64,000 nucleotides of DNA from Siphonodentalium dalli. Lineage: Eukaryota > Mollusca > Scaphopoda > Gadilida > Siphonodentaliidae. The stretch spans positions 25,796,991 through 25,860,990 of the forward strand of contig CP136061.1 of NCBI GenBank assembly GCA_032622095.1, given 5' to 3'. Shown piece after piece: positions 23,283 through 32,866 of the stretch. The position numbers and the translations under genes are program-made. The stretch's first letter is position 1. Every line of letters starts with the position of its first letter. The notes beneath the pieces are model-generated. The model saw only the letters and a program-made list of their open reading frames with translations. It searched no databases and was not told the DNA's origin.

Positions 23283-25390
23283 ATACTGATGTACCACGAT
23301 ATCTACTGCAGGCTATCTATCATTACCAGTGTACCACGATATCAACCCGAGGGTATCTATCATTACCGGTGTATAGAGATGGGCGGTATTGAAATTTTAA
23401 GCTCGGTATCGGTAAATTTTCGTCGATTTACCGCGGTATCGGTACGGTAATCGGTATTGCTATTAAATTACAAAACCAGAGCAGAAATTCCCGGTAAATT
23501 GCGGTAACTCAAGTTTTTAACTGAACAATATACATGAAAATATGCCCACGGATTTACTACATTCGCGACAACAGCTAAATGAGGAACACAATGACCTACA
23601 CAATTATTCAATTGCACCGCTTTTGAAAAGAATAAGAGATTGCATCATTGCATGGCTACAACATATATACGTGTCAATTTCGTCACATTTTCGCGAGTGA
23701 ATAGAATTGTGAGTAGTAATCAGTGATCACAATTCACAAATCCCAATCAATAGCCGCAACGCCGAAATAAATCTTAGAATTTAATCAATTGAATCATGAA
23801 ATGATGGATCTGTTCTATTTTTAGAAAGTGAAAGTAGATTTGATTCACTGTATAAATGAAATCGGACCTTATTTCTGTTTATGCCGCTTGCATTGGCGGT
23901 GTCTTTGAAGTCGCCAAAGCCACGTGCTATACGGACTGCCAACACCTGAGTATTACACAGTGACAGTCAGTACGCCCGTGCCATGGGGAGGTAGGGCGGG
24001 CCAAAAAAATATGCAACAACATGCCGCAGCTAATGCAAACTCTCTCAGTGAAATTGGCGGGCCCAATCTGCATAGCAATTGTTTTCCTGCTTGCGTTTTT
24101 ACATACATATACATATTTTTAACTAACTAACAAAACTAATACATGATTTTAACGGGGGCCCCGTTCTGCGTTTCAGCGCACCACTCCAGGCTCGCTCAGC
24201 CCCATCATCAACTTCATCATCAACCTCAGCAGGGACACCTCGGGTACCCTCCACCCCTTATTAAAGCTCATGGGCCATATCCAGTCAACAATTTGCCACG
24301 GTCGGACAAATTGAGGGTGAAGGAGAAGATCTCTTGATCTTTTCGACCATCCTGGGCGCTTCGCGCCCTACTACAACTTCTGCTGTGACAGTCAGTGTGG
24401 CATTGTCGACGTTACAATGTAGCAATAAGTCACAGCACTGCTTCTTTGATACACTGTGTAGTGTGTATCTATTCTAACAACTGCATTGATTGTTAGGCCC
24501 GTAACTAGGTCAGCCATCTGTGAGTGTTTATTCCTTTTGCTCGCTCACGGCCTGTCAAACTGATGGTCTGATGGATTTGTATAATTCTGAGATTAATTTT
24601 AATTAAAGTACCGAATCAAAACTGTTTACTGAGAAACTTTACTCAATACGAAGACACACAAGTTGGGGCAACACATGACTAATTTCAGAACCGAAAATTC
24701 AGTATTTTTAGTTTTGATTCGGTACGGTAAATCGGTATTACGCTGATACCGATACCGCACAGTAAATACCGAGTACCGCCCATCTCTACCGGTGTACCAC
24801 GATATCAACCCGAGGGTATCTATCATTACCGGTGTACCACGATATCAACCCGAGGGTATCTATCATTACCGGTGTACCACGGTATCTACCGCAGGCTATC
24901 TATCATTACCCGATGTACCACGATATCAACTCGAGGGTATCTATCATTACCGGTGTACCACGATATCAACCCGAGGGTATCTATCATTACCGGTGTACCA
25001 CGATATCTACCCGAGGGTATCTATCATTACCGGTGTACCACGATATCTACTCGAGGGTATCTATCATTACCGGTGTACCACGATATCAACCCGAGGGTAT
25101 CTATCATTACCGGTGTACCACGATATCAACCCGAGGGTATCTATCATTACCGGTGTACCACGATATCTACCCGAGGTTATCTATCATTACCGGTGTACCA
25201 CGATATCTACCGCAGGCTATCTATCATTACCGGTGTACCACGATATCTACCCGAGGGTATCTATCATTACTGGTGTATCACGATATCTACCCGAGGGTAT
25301 CTATCATTACTGGTGTATCACGATATCTACCCGAGGGTATCTATCATTACTGGTGTATCACGATATCTACCCAAGGGTATCTATCATTTC
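23283..25390. repeat. 40-bp minisatellite, interrupted by a transposable element
   Basis: The unit is about tgtaccacgatatcaacccg-agggtatctatcattaccgg. Two units lie at 23283-23373 and about 15 at 24787-25390; the gap is the insertion at 23376-24786. Open frames across it give Tyr/His/Ser-rich repeats in all three frames, as expected for a 40-bp period. I do not regard them as genes. Confidence 0.93.
23376..24786. mobile_element. Foldback-like element inserted in the 40-bp minisatellite
   Basis: The ends are GAGATGGGCGGTA and inverse complement, next to TA on both sides, followed inward by 'cggtatcggta' motifs. It splits the 40-bp array cleanly, so it is younger than the array. The 1.4-kb interior shows no convincing gene. 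Confidence 0.85.
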
Positions 25391-25477
25391 TCCTGTCATG
25401 ATGAGTTTGATTTAACCTACAAATTTTTCCAAATTCAGCATTATTCCAATCTCCCAATTTTCTAGCTTACTGGTATA

Positions 25478-25690
25478 CAGTAATGCCCTAAGTAATCGAC
25501 TCCTTAAACACAGCAGAATTATGGGTAACTTTTCAGGATTTAGTCGGAAATATGGCTTGTTGCTATTCATCGGAAAGCTCTCGGGGAGAGCTTTCCGATG
25601 AATGGCAACAAGCCATATTTCCAACTAAATCCTGAAAAGTTACCCATAATTCTGCTGTGTTTAAGGAGTCGATTACTTAGGGCATTACTG
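25478..25690. mobile_element. Palindromic mariner-type MITE, copy 3
   Basis: This 213-bp TA-flanked hairpin has ends CAGTAATGCCCTAAGTAATC, nearly identical to the copies at 7671 and 8615. A near-perfect stem suggests recent activity. Confidence 0.9.
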
Positions 25691-25739
25691 TATATCCTCA
25701 GCATGTTTAAATCATTTCAGTCTTCCACTGCGATTATCA

Positions 25740-25910
25740 ACATATATATATATAAATGTATAAAAGGCAAGTGTTTGTCTGTGTGTGTCTGTTTGTAACT
25801 CTGCCACGATTTTGGTCCATCTCAAAATATACCTGTATCACCCTCATGTCCGACTGTGCCCAAATTTTGACCATGTTTTGAATAAACCAATGAAATCACG
25901 TGTCTGCTTT
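25740..25910. repeat. Dispersed repeat, second copy
   Basis: This is related to 22548-22745 (see that entry). It lies in P450 intron 2. Confidence 0.65.
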
Positions 25911-26129
25911 GCCACTCTCAAAAATGAAATGGAGGGAATTCCATCAATTCAGTAACTGATTATGAATGATATATCCAGAGATATAAATATTAAAAAAAAA
26001 TTGTTGGCTTTTTAAAGAGCCTGAATGGTCGTTTGAATCAAATTTGCAGGGATGATGGGTTTAATTGCAGGGATGATCATTTTTAATTTACAGGGATGAT
26101 GGGTTTTAATTACAAAATTTTCATTTCAG

Positions 26130-26320
26130 TAACGGGGAGGAATGGTACGGACTGAGACGGCGAGTTTATATTTTCTCCAAACCCAAGGAAGTGGAACGAT
26201 TTCTGAAATCGTGTGACGATACGCTAAACAAATTCATATCTAGCGTGAAACAGAAGGCAGAGAAAAACAATGGCAATGTTGATAACTTTGTGAAGGATTT
26301 GGAAAGGTGGACACTAGAAT
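26130..26320 (+). CDS. Mitochondrial-clan P450, exon 3 (helix C)
   Basis: The exon follows TTTCATTTCAG and ends GAAT|GTGAGT. The first base completes Ile, giving NINGEEWYGLRRRVYIFSKP. WYGLR is the WxxxR motif of helix C, whose Trp and Arg contact a haem propionate. The rest covers helices C and D up to VKDLERWTLE. One base carries over to exon 4, across an intron of more than 10 kb that contains the palindromic virus-like element. Confidence 0.92.
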
Positions 26321-26329
26321 GTGAGTATT

Positions 26330-26660
26330 TTGTGAAATTCCTGTGCCAGTGCATTCTCTTATGTATGTGATTCTCCTGTAGGGAGCCTCACATATATAAG
26401 GGAATGCATTGGCCTAACAGTATTTTACCTTAAACTTGTAAGCCAGTGCATTCTATTACTAGTATATATGCGACGCTCCCTATGGGAGATTCGCATACAA
26501 ATAACAGAATGCACTGGCACAGGATCTTTAATGCTGCACCAGCACAGCTCCCATCATGAAAGGGTTATACAGCCTGTGAGTGCTTGAATTTATCCCTTCC
26601 ATGACTGTAGCTTCCTGAAATATTTTTAAAACGCTGTGCCAATGCATTCTCCTATATATG
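26330..26660. mobile_element. Hairpin MITE copies of the 'gccagtgcattctctt' family
   Basis: A full copy (about 26341-26570, ending catgaaagggtta) is followed by a second, truncated copy (26585-26660, starting cccttccatgac). It begins within 20 bp of the exon 3 donor. Confidence 0.75.
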
Positions 26661-26870
26661 CCAGCAGGGACCAGCCTAGGCCTGATTTTCAGGGTGAAGT
26701 GACTTCTCCCTGTCACAAAAATAGGGCGAAGTAAGCGTTCTCCAGGGTGAAATGCGTTCGTAAAATTGAAATCGGCCCGCACTGTAGTCGCCTATACAAA
26801 GAAAATAGGAGAAATATTTAAATTAAAATGATGAAACAATGGTTCCAATGTGGAAACTTTATGTTCAAAT
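26661..26870. other. Fragment of 'cctgattttcagggtgaagt' repeat
   Basis: The phrases 'gacttctccctg' and 'agggcgaagt' recur, inverted or direct, near 36330 and 44500-45600, so this is a piece of a dispersed element. It ends at the palindromic element's target site. Confidence 0.5.
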
Positions 26871-27004
26871 CATCACTGATGATACCCCGCCTGTTTGGTG
26901 CCAGTCTAGACAGTTTGACCTACATTCTCTGCAGTACTACCGTTGGTGTTTGACCTATATTCTCCGCCCACGCGTCGGTCTATTTGTATACCGGTTGGGC
27001 ATGT

Positions 27005-27260
27005 CCAAAAAATTTCGAAAACTTCAAAAATTTCAAAAACTTCAAAAACATCAAATATTTCAAAAAACTTCAAAAACTTCAAAAATTTCGAAAACTTCAA
27101 AATGTTAAAAAAATTCAAAAAATTCATAAATTTCAAAAATTTCAAAAACTTTAAAAATTTCAAAAACTTAAAAAATTTCAAAAAAATTCAAAAACTTCAA
27201 AAATTTCAAATTTTTTCAAAAACTTCAAAAATTTCACAAATTTCAAAAAACTTAAAAAAA
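27005..27260. repeat. Subterminal 'ttcaaaaacttcaaaaattt' simple repeat, left arm
   Basis: A degenerate 10-11-bp repeat runs from about 130 to 385 bp inside the element end and is mirrored at 34770-35025. It produces Lys/Phe/Asn-rich spurious frames. A similar array occurs outside the element at 54895-55130. Confidence 0.9.
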
Positions 27261-27326
27261 AATTCCACATCACGTGATGGCTATCGTTATAAGGGTTGTG
27301 AATGTACTATTTTATAATAATTTATT

Positions 27327-27557
27327 ATGGAGAGTGATGGTTCTTCAGAAAAGTGGGAGTGGCTCGGCCAGAAAGTACCTAGATCCGAGATTGTATATTT
27401 CTGTCAAATTATTATTATTTATACGATAATAATCACATCTATCGTTAATTTGTCAATAGGTCACGAGGCCTCGACATTATGGACGAGTCTATTGAGTTCG
27501 TCTGTTGGGTACCTACTTCCGGCCCCTACTATAAATAGAAGAAGCGCTGTGGTATAA
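27327..27557 (+). CDS. Small membrane protein of the virus-like element (left arm)
   Basis: This 76-residue frame has a charged N-terminus (about residues 1-22), a strongly hydrophobic stretch near 23-46 (VYFCQIIIIYTIIITSIVNL) and a second weaker one near 50-66 (TLWTSLLSSSVGYLLP). That predicts one or two membrane spans. The copy in the right arm is identical, which supports it being a genuine gene. Its stop codon overlaps a TATA box that precedes the next gene. The function is unknown; short membrane proteins are common in this element class, but this is inference. It could be a virion or membrane-remodelling protein. Confidence 0.6.
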   Translation: MESDGSSEKWEWLGQKVPRSEIVYFCQIIIIYTIIITSIVNLSIGHEASTLWTSLLSSSVGYLLPAPTINRRSAVV

Positions 27558-27560
27558 AAG
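27553..27560 (+). promoter_or_regulatory. TATA box before the TBP-like gene (left arm)
   Basis: TATAAAAG lies 29-36 bp upstream of the ATG at 27589. Initiation about 30 bp downstream would give a very short leader. It is the best TATA match near the gene cassette, and the first gene after it resembles the TATA-binding protein. Promoter activity is inferred. Confidence 0.6.
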
Positions 27561-27588
27561 GTAATGTGTATATCATAATGTTGTCACT

Positions 27589-28101
27589 ATGATACGCGTA
27601 ACTAATGTAGTATGTTCCAGTCAGTTAGGATGTCCTGTGGATGTGATATATTTGGCTAATGCACTACGTAACGTCGTATGTAAGAGGGGTTTCTTAATTT
27701 GGAGGAATCGTTCTATAGGCGGATCATGCTGGCTCTATAAGACGGGTAAATTTATGTGTGCGGGAGCCGCTAGTCACGCGGAAGATGGAATTCGAAGACT
27801 GCGAAAGTATGCCAGAATAATTCAAAAGATCGGATACCCAGTATGCCTGTCCAGAGTTCGTATAATTACCATGTCAGCCGTTCATAAATGCAGCCCATTA
27901 TCATTAAGGTTATTGGTCGAATATCTCGGTGGTAACTATTATCCAGAAACTTTTCCTGCTGTGACATTCTACACTGGGGGTATCCACTTCGCTTGTCACC
28001 TGAGTGGATCTATTTTAATAACGGGTATAAAGAATCAACGACAGATCGTACGTGAGGTGCTACCGAAAATTCTAGAACTCGAAATCTGCAGTAATGGATG
28101 A
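27589..28101 (+). CDS. TATA-binding-protein-like protein of the virus-like element (left arm)
   Basis: This 170-residue, intronless protein covers almost exactly the length of a TBP core. It has the two-fold repeated saddle: half one, about residues 5-84 (VVCSSQLGCPVDV, KTGKFMCAGA, LRKYARIIQKIGYPV), and half two, about 88-165 (YYPETFPAV, LSGSILITGI). These align without large gaps to the conserved NIVSTVNLGC, SSGKMVCTGA, ARKYARVVQKLGFP, YEPELFPGL and VSGKVVLTGA blocks of eukaryotic TBP. Of the four Phe residues that kink DNA in TBP, F122 is kept; the others appear as Tyr50, His137 and a shifted F35. It has no N-terminal extension. TBP binds TATA boxes and nucleates pol II initiation; here it may direct element transcription, which is inference. 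It overlaps the integrase start by 8 bp. Confidence 0.85.
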   Translation: MIRVTNVVCSSQLGCPVDVIYLANALRNVVCKRGFLIWRNRSIGGSCWLYKTGKFMCAGAASHAEDGIRRLRKYARIIQKIGYPVCLSRVRIITMSAVHKCSPLSLRLLVEYLGGNYYPETFPAVTFYTGGIHFACHLSGSILITGIKNQRQIVREVLPKILELEICSNG

Positions 28102-29167
28102 ATATCTACATTCTCTGTATTATGACCCGAGTAAACCAGGTAGTTTCGGAGGAGTTGAAAAACTATATCAGGCTGTTAAAGCTGAAGGATCACACGTTAT
28201 CAGCAGGAAGAAAATTCGAGATTGGTTCAGTTCTCAAGAGACCTATACGCTAATTAAACCATCTAGACACAAATTTCCTAGAAGTAGAGTCGTGGTTGAA
28301 GGCTTAGACTCGTTGTGGGACTGTGATTTGGCAGACTTGACTGCTTCAGGAAGTCGTTATAAATACATTTTGGTTATAATCGATGTATTTTCAAGATACG
28401 CTTGGTGTCGTGCCTTGATAAAGAAAGATGCGAAACACGTCAGTGAAGCTTTCGAAGATGTGTTTCTTCATGAAACACGTAGACCATCCATACTGAGAAC
28501 GGACAAGGGGACGGACTTTAATTCAAGACCCGTTCAGAGGTTATTCAAGCGGGAAGGAATCAAATACCTGTCGACCGAAAATGAAACTAAAGCCAATTAC
28601 GCGGAGAGATTAATAAAGACCCTGAAGACGAGGTTATATAGATATCTCGTTCACAATAGTATTCAAGAATATTCCAGTGTATTGCAGGATATTGTGGAAA
28701 GCTACAATAACATGGTACACCGTTCCACCGGTTACACACCGACGTCAGTTAATAAAGGCAACGAATCTGAGGTGCGCTATCAACAGAAACTACTTCTTCG
28801 AGAGGGTAGTGTCAAATTAAAAAAGTACGAGTTCAAGGTCGGTGACAGAGTGAGGATATCACACATCAAAGGAGTTTATGACAAAGAATTTTATAAGAAG
28901 TGGACGGGTGAAATTTTCACGGTGGTACTGCGATATAGAAGAGGAGGTGTGAACGTTTACAAGTTGAAAGATTGGGACGAGGAAGAAGTCACAGGCTCAT
29001 TTTACGCGCAAGAATTACAAGCAATTAAAGTGGACCCTGATGCAGTTTACAGAATCGAGAAAATACTAAAAAGGAGCGGGAACACAGTTTTAGTTCGTTG
29101 GCTGAATTGGGGTTCTAAATACGACTCTTGGATATCGAGAACTGATCTAGTGAAATACGGAAAGTGA
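28094..29167 (+). CDS. Retroviral-type (DDE) integrase with chromodomain (left arm)
   Basis: This 357-residue protein resembles the transposon-derived C. elegans protein F54H12.3 and Polinton integrases. Residues 1-60 form an N-terminal region (FGGVEKLYQAVK, IRDWFSSQETYTL). The catalytic core spans about 70-230 with D78 in WDCDLADL, D137 in RTDKGTDF and E171 in NYAERLIKTLK; 33 residues separate the last two, close to the usual 35. An SH3-like segment with FKVGDRVRI lies near 247-310. A chromodomain-like end at 318-355 has Y319, VRWLNWG and W346. All catalytic residues are present in both arms. It would insert linear element DNA with a short staggered cut, matching the 6-bp duplication. It overlaps the preceding gene by 8 bp and the next by 4 bp (ATGA). 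Confidence 0.93.
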   Translation: MDEYLHSLYYDPSKPGSFGGVEKLYQAVKAEGSHVISRKKIRDWFSSQETYTLIKPSRHKFPRSRVVVEGLDSLWDCDLADLTASGSRYKYILVIIDVFSRYAWCRALIKKDAKHVSEAFEDVFLHETRRPSILRTDKGTDFNSRPVQRLFKREGIKYLSTENETKANYAERLIKTLKTRLYRYLVHNSIQEYSSVLQDIVESYNNMVHRSTGYTPTSVNKGNESEVRYQQKLLLREGSVKLKKYEFKVGDRVRISHIKGVYDKEFYKKWTGEIFTVVLRYRRGGVNVYKLKDWDEEEVTGSFYAQELQAIKVDPDAVYRIEKILKRSGNTVLVRWLNWGSKYDSWISRTDLVKYGK

Positions 29168-29574
29168 TGAGATTATACTTATCTAGCCGTCATAGTGACG
29201 ATTCTTTTCCCGGAAATGAAGCGGGTGATTTCACAACGCCACTACCCGCTGATTGGTTACTAGATTCACGATGGACGTGCTGCCTGGAACAATTTTCTAT
29301 AAAACCCGAGGACCCGCATGACGTTATGTACGTATGTTGTGACGTATGCGAACATTCATTCGTTTATAATAAAATGGCACCCGTACTAAGAGTTATTTAT
29401 AGAGGCAGTAAATCAACTTATAAGTACGGTAAGAGTCATGACGTGCGCGTTACTAGGACTGACCCGCAGTTTATAAGGGTATACGTCTTGGATGGTAATT
29501 TGGCGCCTATAAAAATTACTACTTCAGAGTACACGTTGAACTTTAGCCGTAATGGGGACTCCGTACTATTATGA
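29164..29574 (+). CDS. Probable minor capsid (penton-like) protein (left arm)
   Basis: This 136-residue protein starts within the integrase stop (ATGA). Its opening, RLYLSSRHS..FPGNEAGDF, followed by WTCCLEQFSI, and a central YVCCDVCEHSFV..MAPVLRVI, fit the layout of small beta-rich proteins found next to F54H12.2-type capsid genes in animal genomes. Those are thought to be pentons with a single jelly roll. That identification is from family memory and context; no catalytic motif is present. It overlaps the following basic gene by 23 bp in another frame. The right-arm copy is identical. Confidence 0.55.
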   Translation: MMRLYLSSRHSDDSFPGNEAGDFTTPLPADWLLDSRWTCCLEQFSIKPEDPHDVMYVCCDVCEHSFVYNKMAPVLRVIYRGSKSTYKYGKSHDVRVTRTDPQFIRVYVLDGNLAPIKITTSEYTLNFSRNGDSVLL

Positions 29575-29773
29575 CTTTGATCTTAAAAAATATGTACCCT
29601 ACGATGACTCGAAGTACCTACCCGAGACTGAAGCGAAACCTGAAAAACTTATAAGGAAAGCCGCAGCTAAGAAGATAAAAGTTAAAAAGATAAAAGCAGG
29701 AAAAGCAAAGAAGACAAACATTGCAAAAGTTAAAAAGGAACCCGCAAACGACATATTCTCCTCACCAAAATGA
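29552..29773 (+). CDS. Small Lys-rich basic (core-like) protein (left arm)
   Basis: This 73-residue protein has an aromatic N-terminus (TPYYYDFDLKKYVPY) and a Lys/Ala-rich C-terminal half with repeated K(I/V)KKIKAGKAKK patterns, resembling virion DNA-condensing proteins or histone-H1 tails. Its start overlaps the previous gene by 23 bp and its stop overlaps the capsid gene's start by 4 bp (ATGA). The right-arm copy is identical. A DNA-binding core role is inferred from composition and position between two capsid-type genes. Confidence 0.6.
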   Translation: MGTPYYYDFDLKKYVPYDDSKYLPETEAKPEKLIRKAAAKKIKVKKIKAGKAKKTNIAKVKKEPANDIFSSPK

Positions 29774-30597
29774 GTAACTTACCTACATTTTCGAAGGCTA
29801 CTGAAAGGGCGGAAGTTATGCAAAGGGAATGGATGGGATACAACCCCGTTAACCAGATAGTAGACGGTGCTCCTATAGAGTTCAACGTACCATCGACGTC
29901 TCAGAAATATATTGATTTTCGAAACAGTTTTCTAAACTTGACTTTGAAAATTGTGAAAGGTGACGGAAGCGCTTTGAAAAAAACTTCAAAAGTAGGAATT
30001 ATTAACGCACCAGTCCACTCATTGTTCTCGTCAGTCGACATCGAGCTTCAGCAAACTACGGTATCAACATTAGGACCGTTTTATCCTTACAAGTCTTATC
30101 TGGACGTGCTATTGAGTGCGGATGAAAATGTTATCAACAATGGTCTACAACAGCGGATGTGGTACAAAGACACGCCCAACGAATTCGACGATACAACACC
30201 CATCGGAGGCAATCTAGGTTTTTATGAAAGAGTGAAGCTCACGGCGGAAAGCAAAGAAATAAAAGTTTCCGGACCGATACTACATGATCTGTGCCAACAG
30301 GATAGATATATAATCAACGGTGTGCCCGTCCGCATTAAATTATGGCCCGTGAAGAATGCTTTCGCACTAATGAATGGCGAAGAGAATGAAGATTACAAAG
30401 TTAAAATAACCGGTGCTAGTATCAGAGTTTGCTTTTGCAAAATGATTCCTAGTGTTACCAAAGAAATCGAAGAACGGTTGAAAAAATCTGATGCCATTTA
30501 TCCCTACCTGAGATCCGCAGTGAAGGCTTTCTCTATCGCCAAAGGGTCTTTCAATTTCACAGCCACTGACTTGTTTCAAGGAGATGTCCGTTTATAA
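29770..30597 (+). pseudogene. Major capsid protein (F54H12.2-like), C-terminally truncated (left arm)
   Basis: This 275-residue frame opens with a short region, then GAPIEFNVPSTSQKYIDF and LNLTLKIV, the start of the first jelly roll in the F54H12.2-like family. HSLFSSVDIELQQTTVS and YPYKSYLDVLL are further family-typical segments. The family normally runs on well past 'FQGDV'. Here the frame stops three codons after it (GDVRL, stop), and sequence beyond 30600 is unrelated. So perhaps the last third is missing and the protein should not form a complete double jelly roll. The copy in the other arm is identical, so truncation came before or with palindrome formation. Confidence 0.75.
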
Positions 30598-31431
30598 GTG
30601 GACAATCTTATGCGCATTAGGTGGTTTCAATATCGCATAAAGTCACACCAAGAACTATTTGCATCTCTGTAACTTTTTCTGCGGAGATATGCATAGGTAC
30701 ACCATTCAAGATTGGTCGCTTGACGTCCTCCTTAATACTCGTCCTCCTTAACATAGTCCACGTCCATTAGCCTGACCTTCTGTTCACATACGATACATAC
30801 ATAGAACCACACTTGTGCGCTGCCAATATCAGTTTGAGGCAGATGTGATGTCATAAAGATAGCAATCGAGGCTTCGAATATCATCCTTTCAACTTCTGCT
30901 AACTGAACAATTCGTTCATGAATATTAAAGGATACACATACCCTGTGGAGGTGGATATTTCGGTATTCAAGCAAAAACTGTAGGTATTTTCTATTTATTG
31001 GATATATGCGAAACAACAGATTGTCAATTCATTCTCTGTTAACAAAACTGCTTTTATGCTCGAATTCCCAAATATCCACCTCCACAGGGTATGTGTATCC
31101 TTTAATATTCATGAACGAATTGTTCAGTTAGCAGAAGTTGAAAGGATGATATTCGAAGCCTCGATTGCTATCTTTATGACATCACATCTGCCTCAAACTG
31201 ATATTGGCAGCGCACAAGTGTGGTTCTATGTATGTATCGTATGTGAACAGAAGGTCAGGCTAATGGACGTGGACTATGTTAAGGAGGACGAGTATTAAGG
31301 AGGACGTCAAGCGACCAATCTTGAATGGTGTACCTATGCATATCTCCGCAGAAAAAGTTACAGAGATGCAAATAGTTCTTGGTGTGACTTTATGCGATAT
31401 TGAAACCACCTAATGCGCATAATATTGTCCA
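30598..31431. other. Centre of the palindrome with 109-bp loop
   Basis: Arm sequence continues to 30960 and resumes at 31070; 30961-31069 is unique and forms the loop. Each inner arm end holds a frame pointing outward, at 30732-31016 on the minus strand and 31056-31298 on the plus strand. They share 73 residues (for example VERMIFEASIAIF) and differ only where they enter the loop. It may be the tail of another element gene brought in by a rearrangement; I do not recognise it. Confidence 0.8.
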
Positions 31432-31432
31432 C

Positions 31433-32260
31433 TTATAAACGGACATCTCCTTGAAACAAGTCAGTGGCTGTGAAATTGAAAGACCCTTTGGCGATAGAGA
31501 AAGCCTTCACTGCGGATCTCAGGTAGGGATAAATGGCATCAGATTTTTTCAACCGTTCTTCGATTTCTTTGGTAACACTAGGAATCATTTTGCAAAAGCA
31601 AACTCTGATACTAGCACCGGTTATTTTAACTTTGTAATCTTCATTCTCTTCGCCATTCATTAGTGCGAAAGCATTCTTCACGGGCCATAATTTAATGCGG
31701 ACGGGCACACCGTTGATTATATATCTATCCTGTTGGCACAAATCATGTAGTATCGGTCCGGAAACTTTTATTTCTTTGCTTTCCGCCGTGAGCTTCACTC
31801 TTTCATAAAAACCTAGATTGCCTCCGATGGGTGTTGTATCGTCGAATTCGTTGGGCGTGTCTTTGTACCACATCCGCTGTTGTAGACCATTGTTGATAAC
31901 ATTTTCATCCGCGCTCAATAGCACGTCCAGATAAGACTTGTAAGGATAAAACGGTCCTAATGTTGATACCGTAGTTTGCTGAAGCTCGATGTCGACTGAC
32001 GAGAACAATGAGTGGACTGGTGCGTTAATAATTCCTACTTTTGAAGTTTTTTTCAAAGCGCTTCCGTCACCTTTCACAATTTTCAAAGTCAAGTTTAGAA
32101 AACTGTTTCGAAAATCAATATATTTCTGAGACGTCGATGGTACGTTGAACTCTATAGGAGCACCGTCTACTATCTGGTTAACGGGGTTGTATCCCATCCA
32201 TTCCCTTTGCATAACTTCCGCCCTTTCAGTAGCCTTCGAAAATGTAGGTAAGTTACTCAT
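31433..32260 (-). pseudogene. Major capsid protein, truncated (right arm)
   Basis: This is the mirror copy of 29770-30597, identical at the protein level and truncated at the same place (GDVRL, stop). Confidence 0.75.
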
Positions 32261-32478
32261 TTTGGTGAGGAGAATATGTCGTTTGCGGGTTCCTTTTTAA
32301 CTTTTGCAATGTTTGTCTTCTTCGCTTTTCCTGCTTTTATCTTTTTAACTTTTATCTTCTTAGCTGCGGCTTTCCTTATAAGTTTTTCAGGTTTCGCTTC
32401 AGTCTCGGGTAGGTACTTCGAGTCATCGTAGGGTACATATTTTTTAAGATCAAAGTCATAATAGTACGGAGTCCCCAT
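32257..32478 (-). CDS. Small Lys-rich basic protein (right arm)
   Basis: This is the mirror copy of 29552-29773, identical in protein sequence, with the same 4-bp and 23-bp overlaps. Confidence 0.6.
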   Translation of the reverse strand: MGTPYYYDFDLKKYVPYDDSKYLPETEAKPEKLIRKAAAKKIKVKKIKAGKAKKTNIAKVKKEPANDIFSSPK

Positions 32479-32866
32479 TACGGCTAAAGTTCAACGTGTA
32501 CTCTGAAGTAGTAATTTTTATCGGCGCCAAATTACCATCCAAGACGTATACCCTTATAAACTGCGGGTCAGTCCTAGTAACGCGCACGTCATGACTCTTA
32601 CCGTACTTATAAGTTGATTTACTGCCTCTATAAATAACTCTTAGTACGGGTGCCATTTTATTATAAACGAATGAATGTTCGCATACGTCACAACATACGT
32701 ACATAACGTCATGCGGGTCCTCGGGTTTTATAGAAAATTGTTCCAGGCAGCACGTCCATCGTGAATCTAGTAACCAATCAGCGGGTAGTGGCGTTGTGAA
32801 ATCACCCGCTTCATTTCCGGGAAAAGAATCGTCACTATGACGGCTAGATAAGTATAATCTCATCAC
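32456..32866 (-). CDS. Probable minor capsid (penton-like) protein (right arm)
   Basis: This is the mirror copy of 29164-29574, identical in protein sequence. Confidence 0.55.
   Translation of the reverse strand: MMRLYLSSRHSDDSFPGNEAGDFTTPLPADWLLDSRWTCCLEQFSIKPEDPHDVMYVCCDVCEHSFVYNKMAPVLRVIYRGSKSTYKYGKSHDVRVTRTDPQFIRVYVLDGNLAPIKITTSEYTLNFSRNGDSVLL

Noticed and set aside
24787-25465. Three overlapping frames of about 190-205 residues with Tyr/His/Ser repeats
   Set aside because: They are one 40-bp minisatellite read in three frames; all three stay open because the unit lacks stops.
26906-27317. Lys/Phe/Asn-rich frames near the element end, and similar ones at 34713-35124 and 54841-55222
   Set aside because: They come from a degenerate simple repeat, are open on both strands and have no conserved features.
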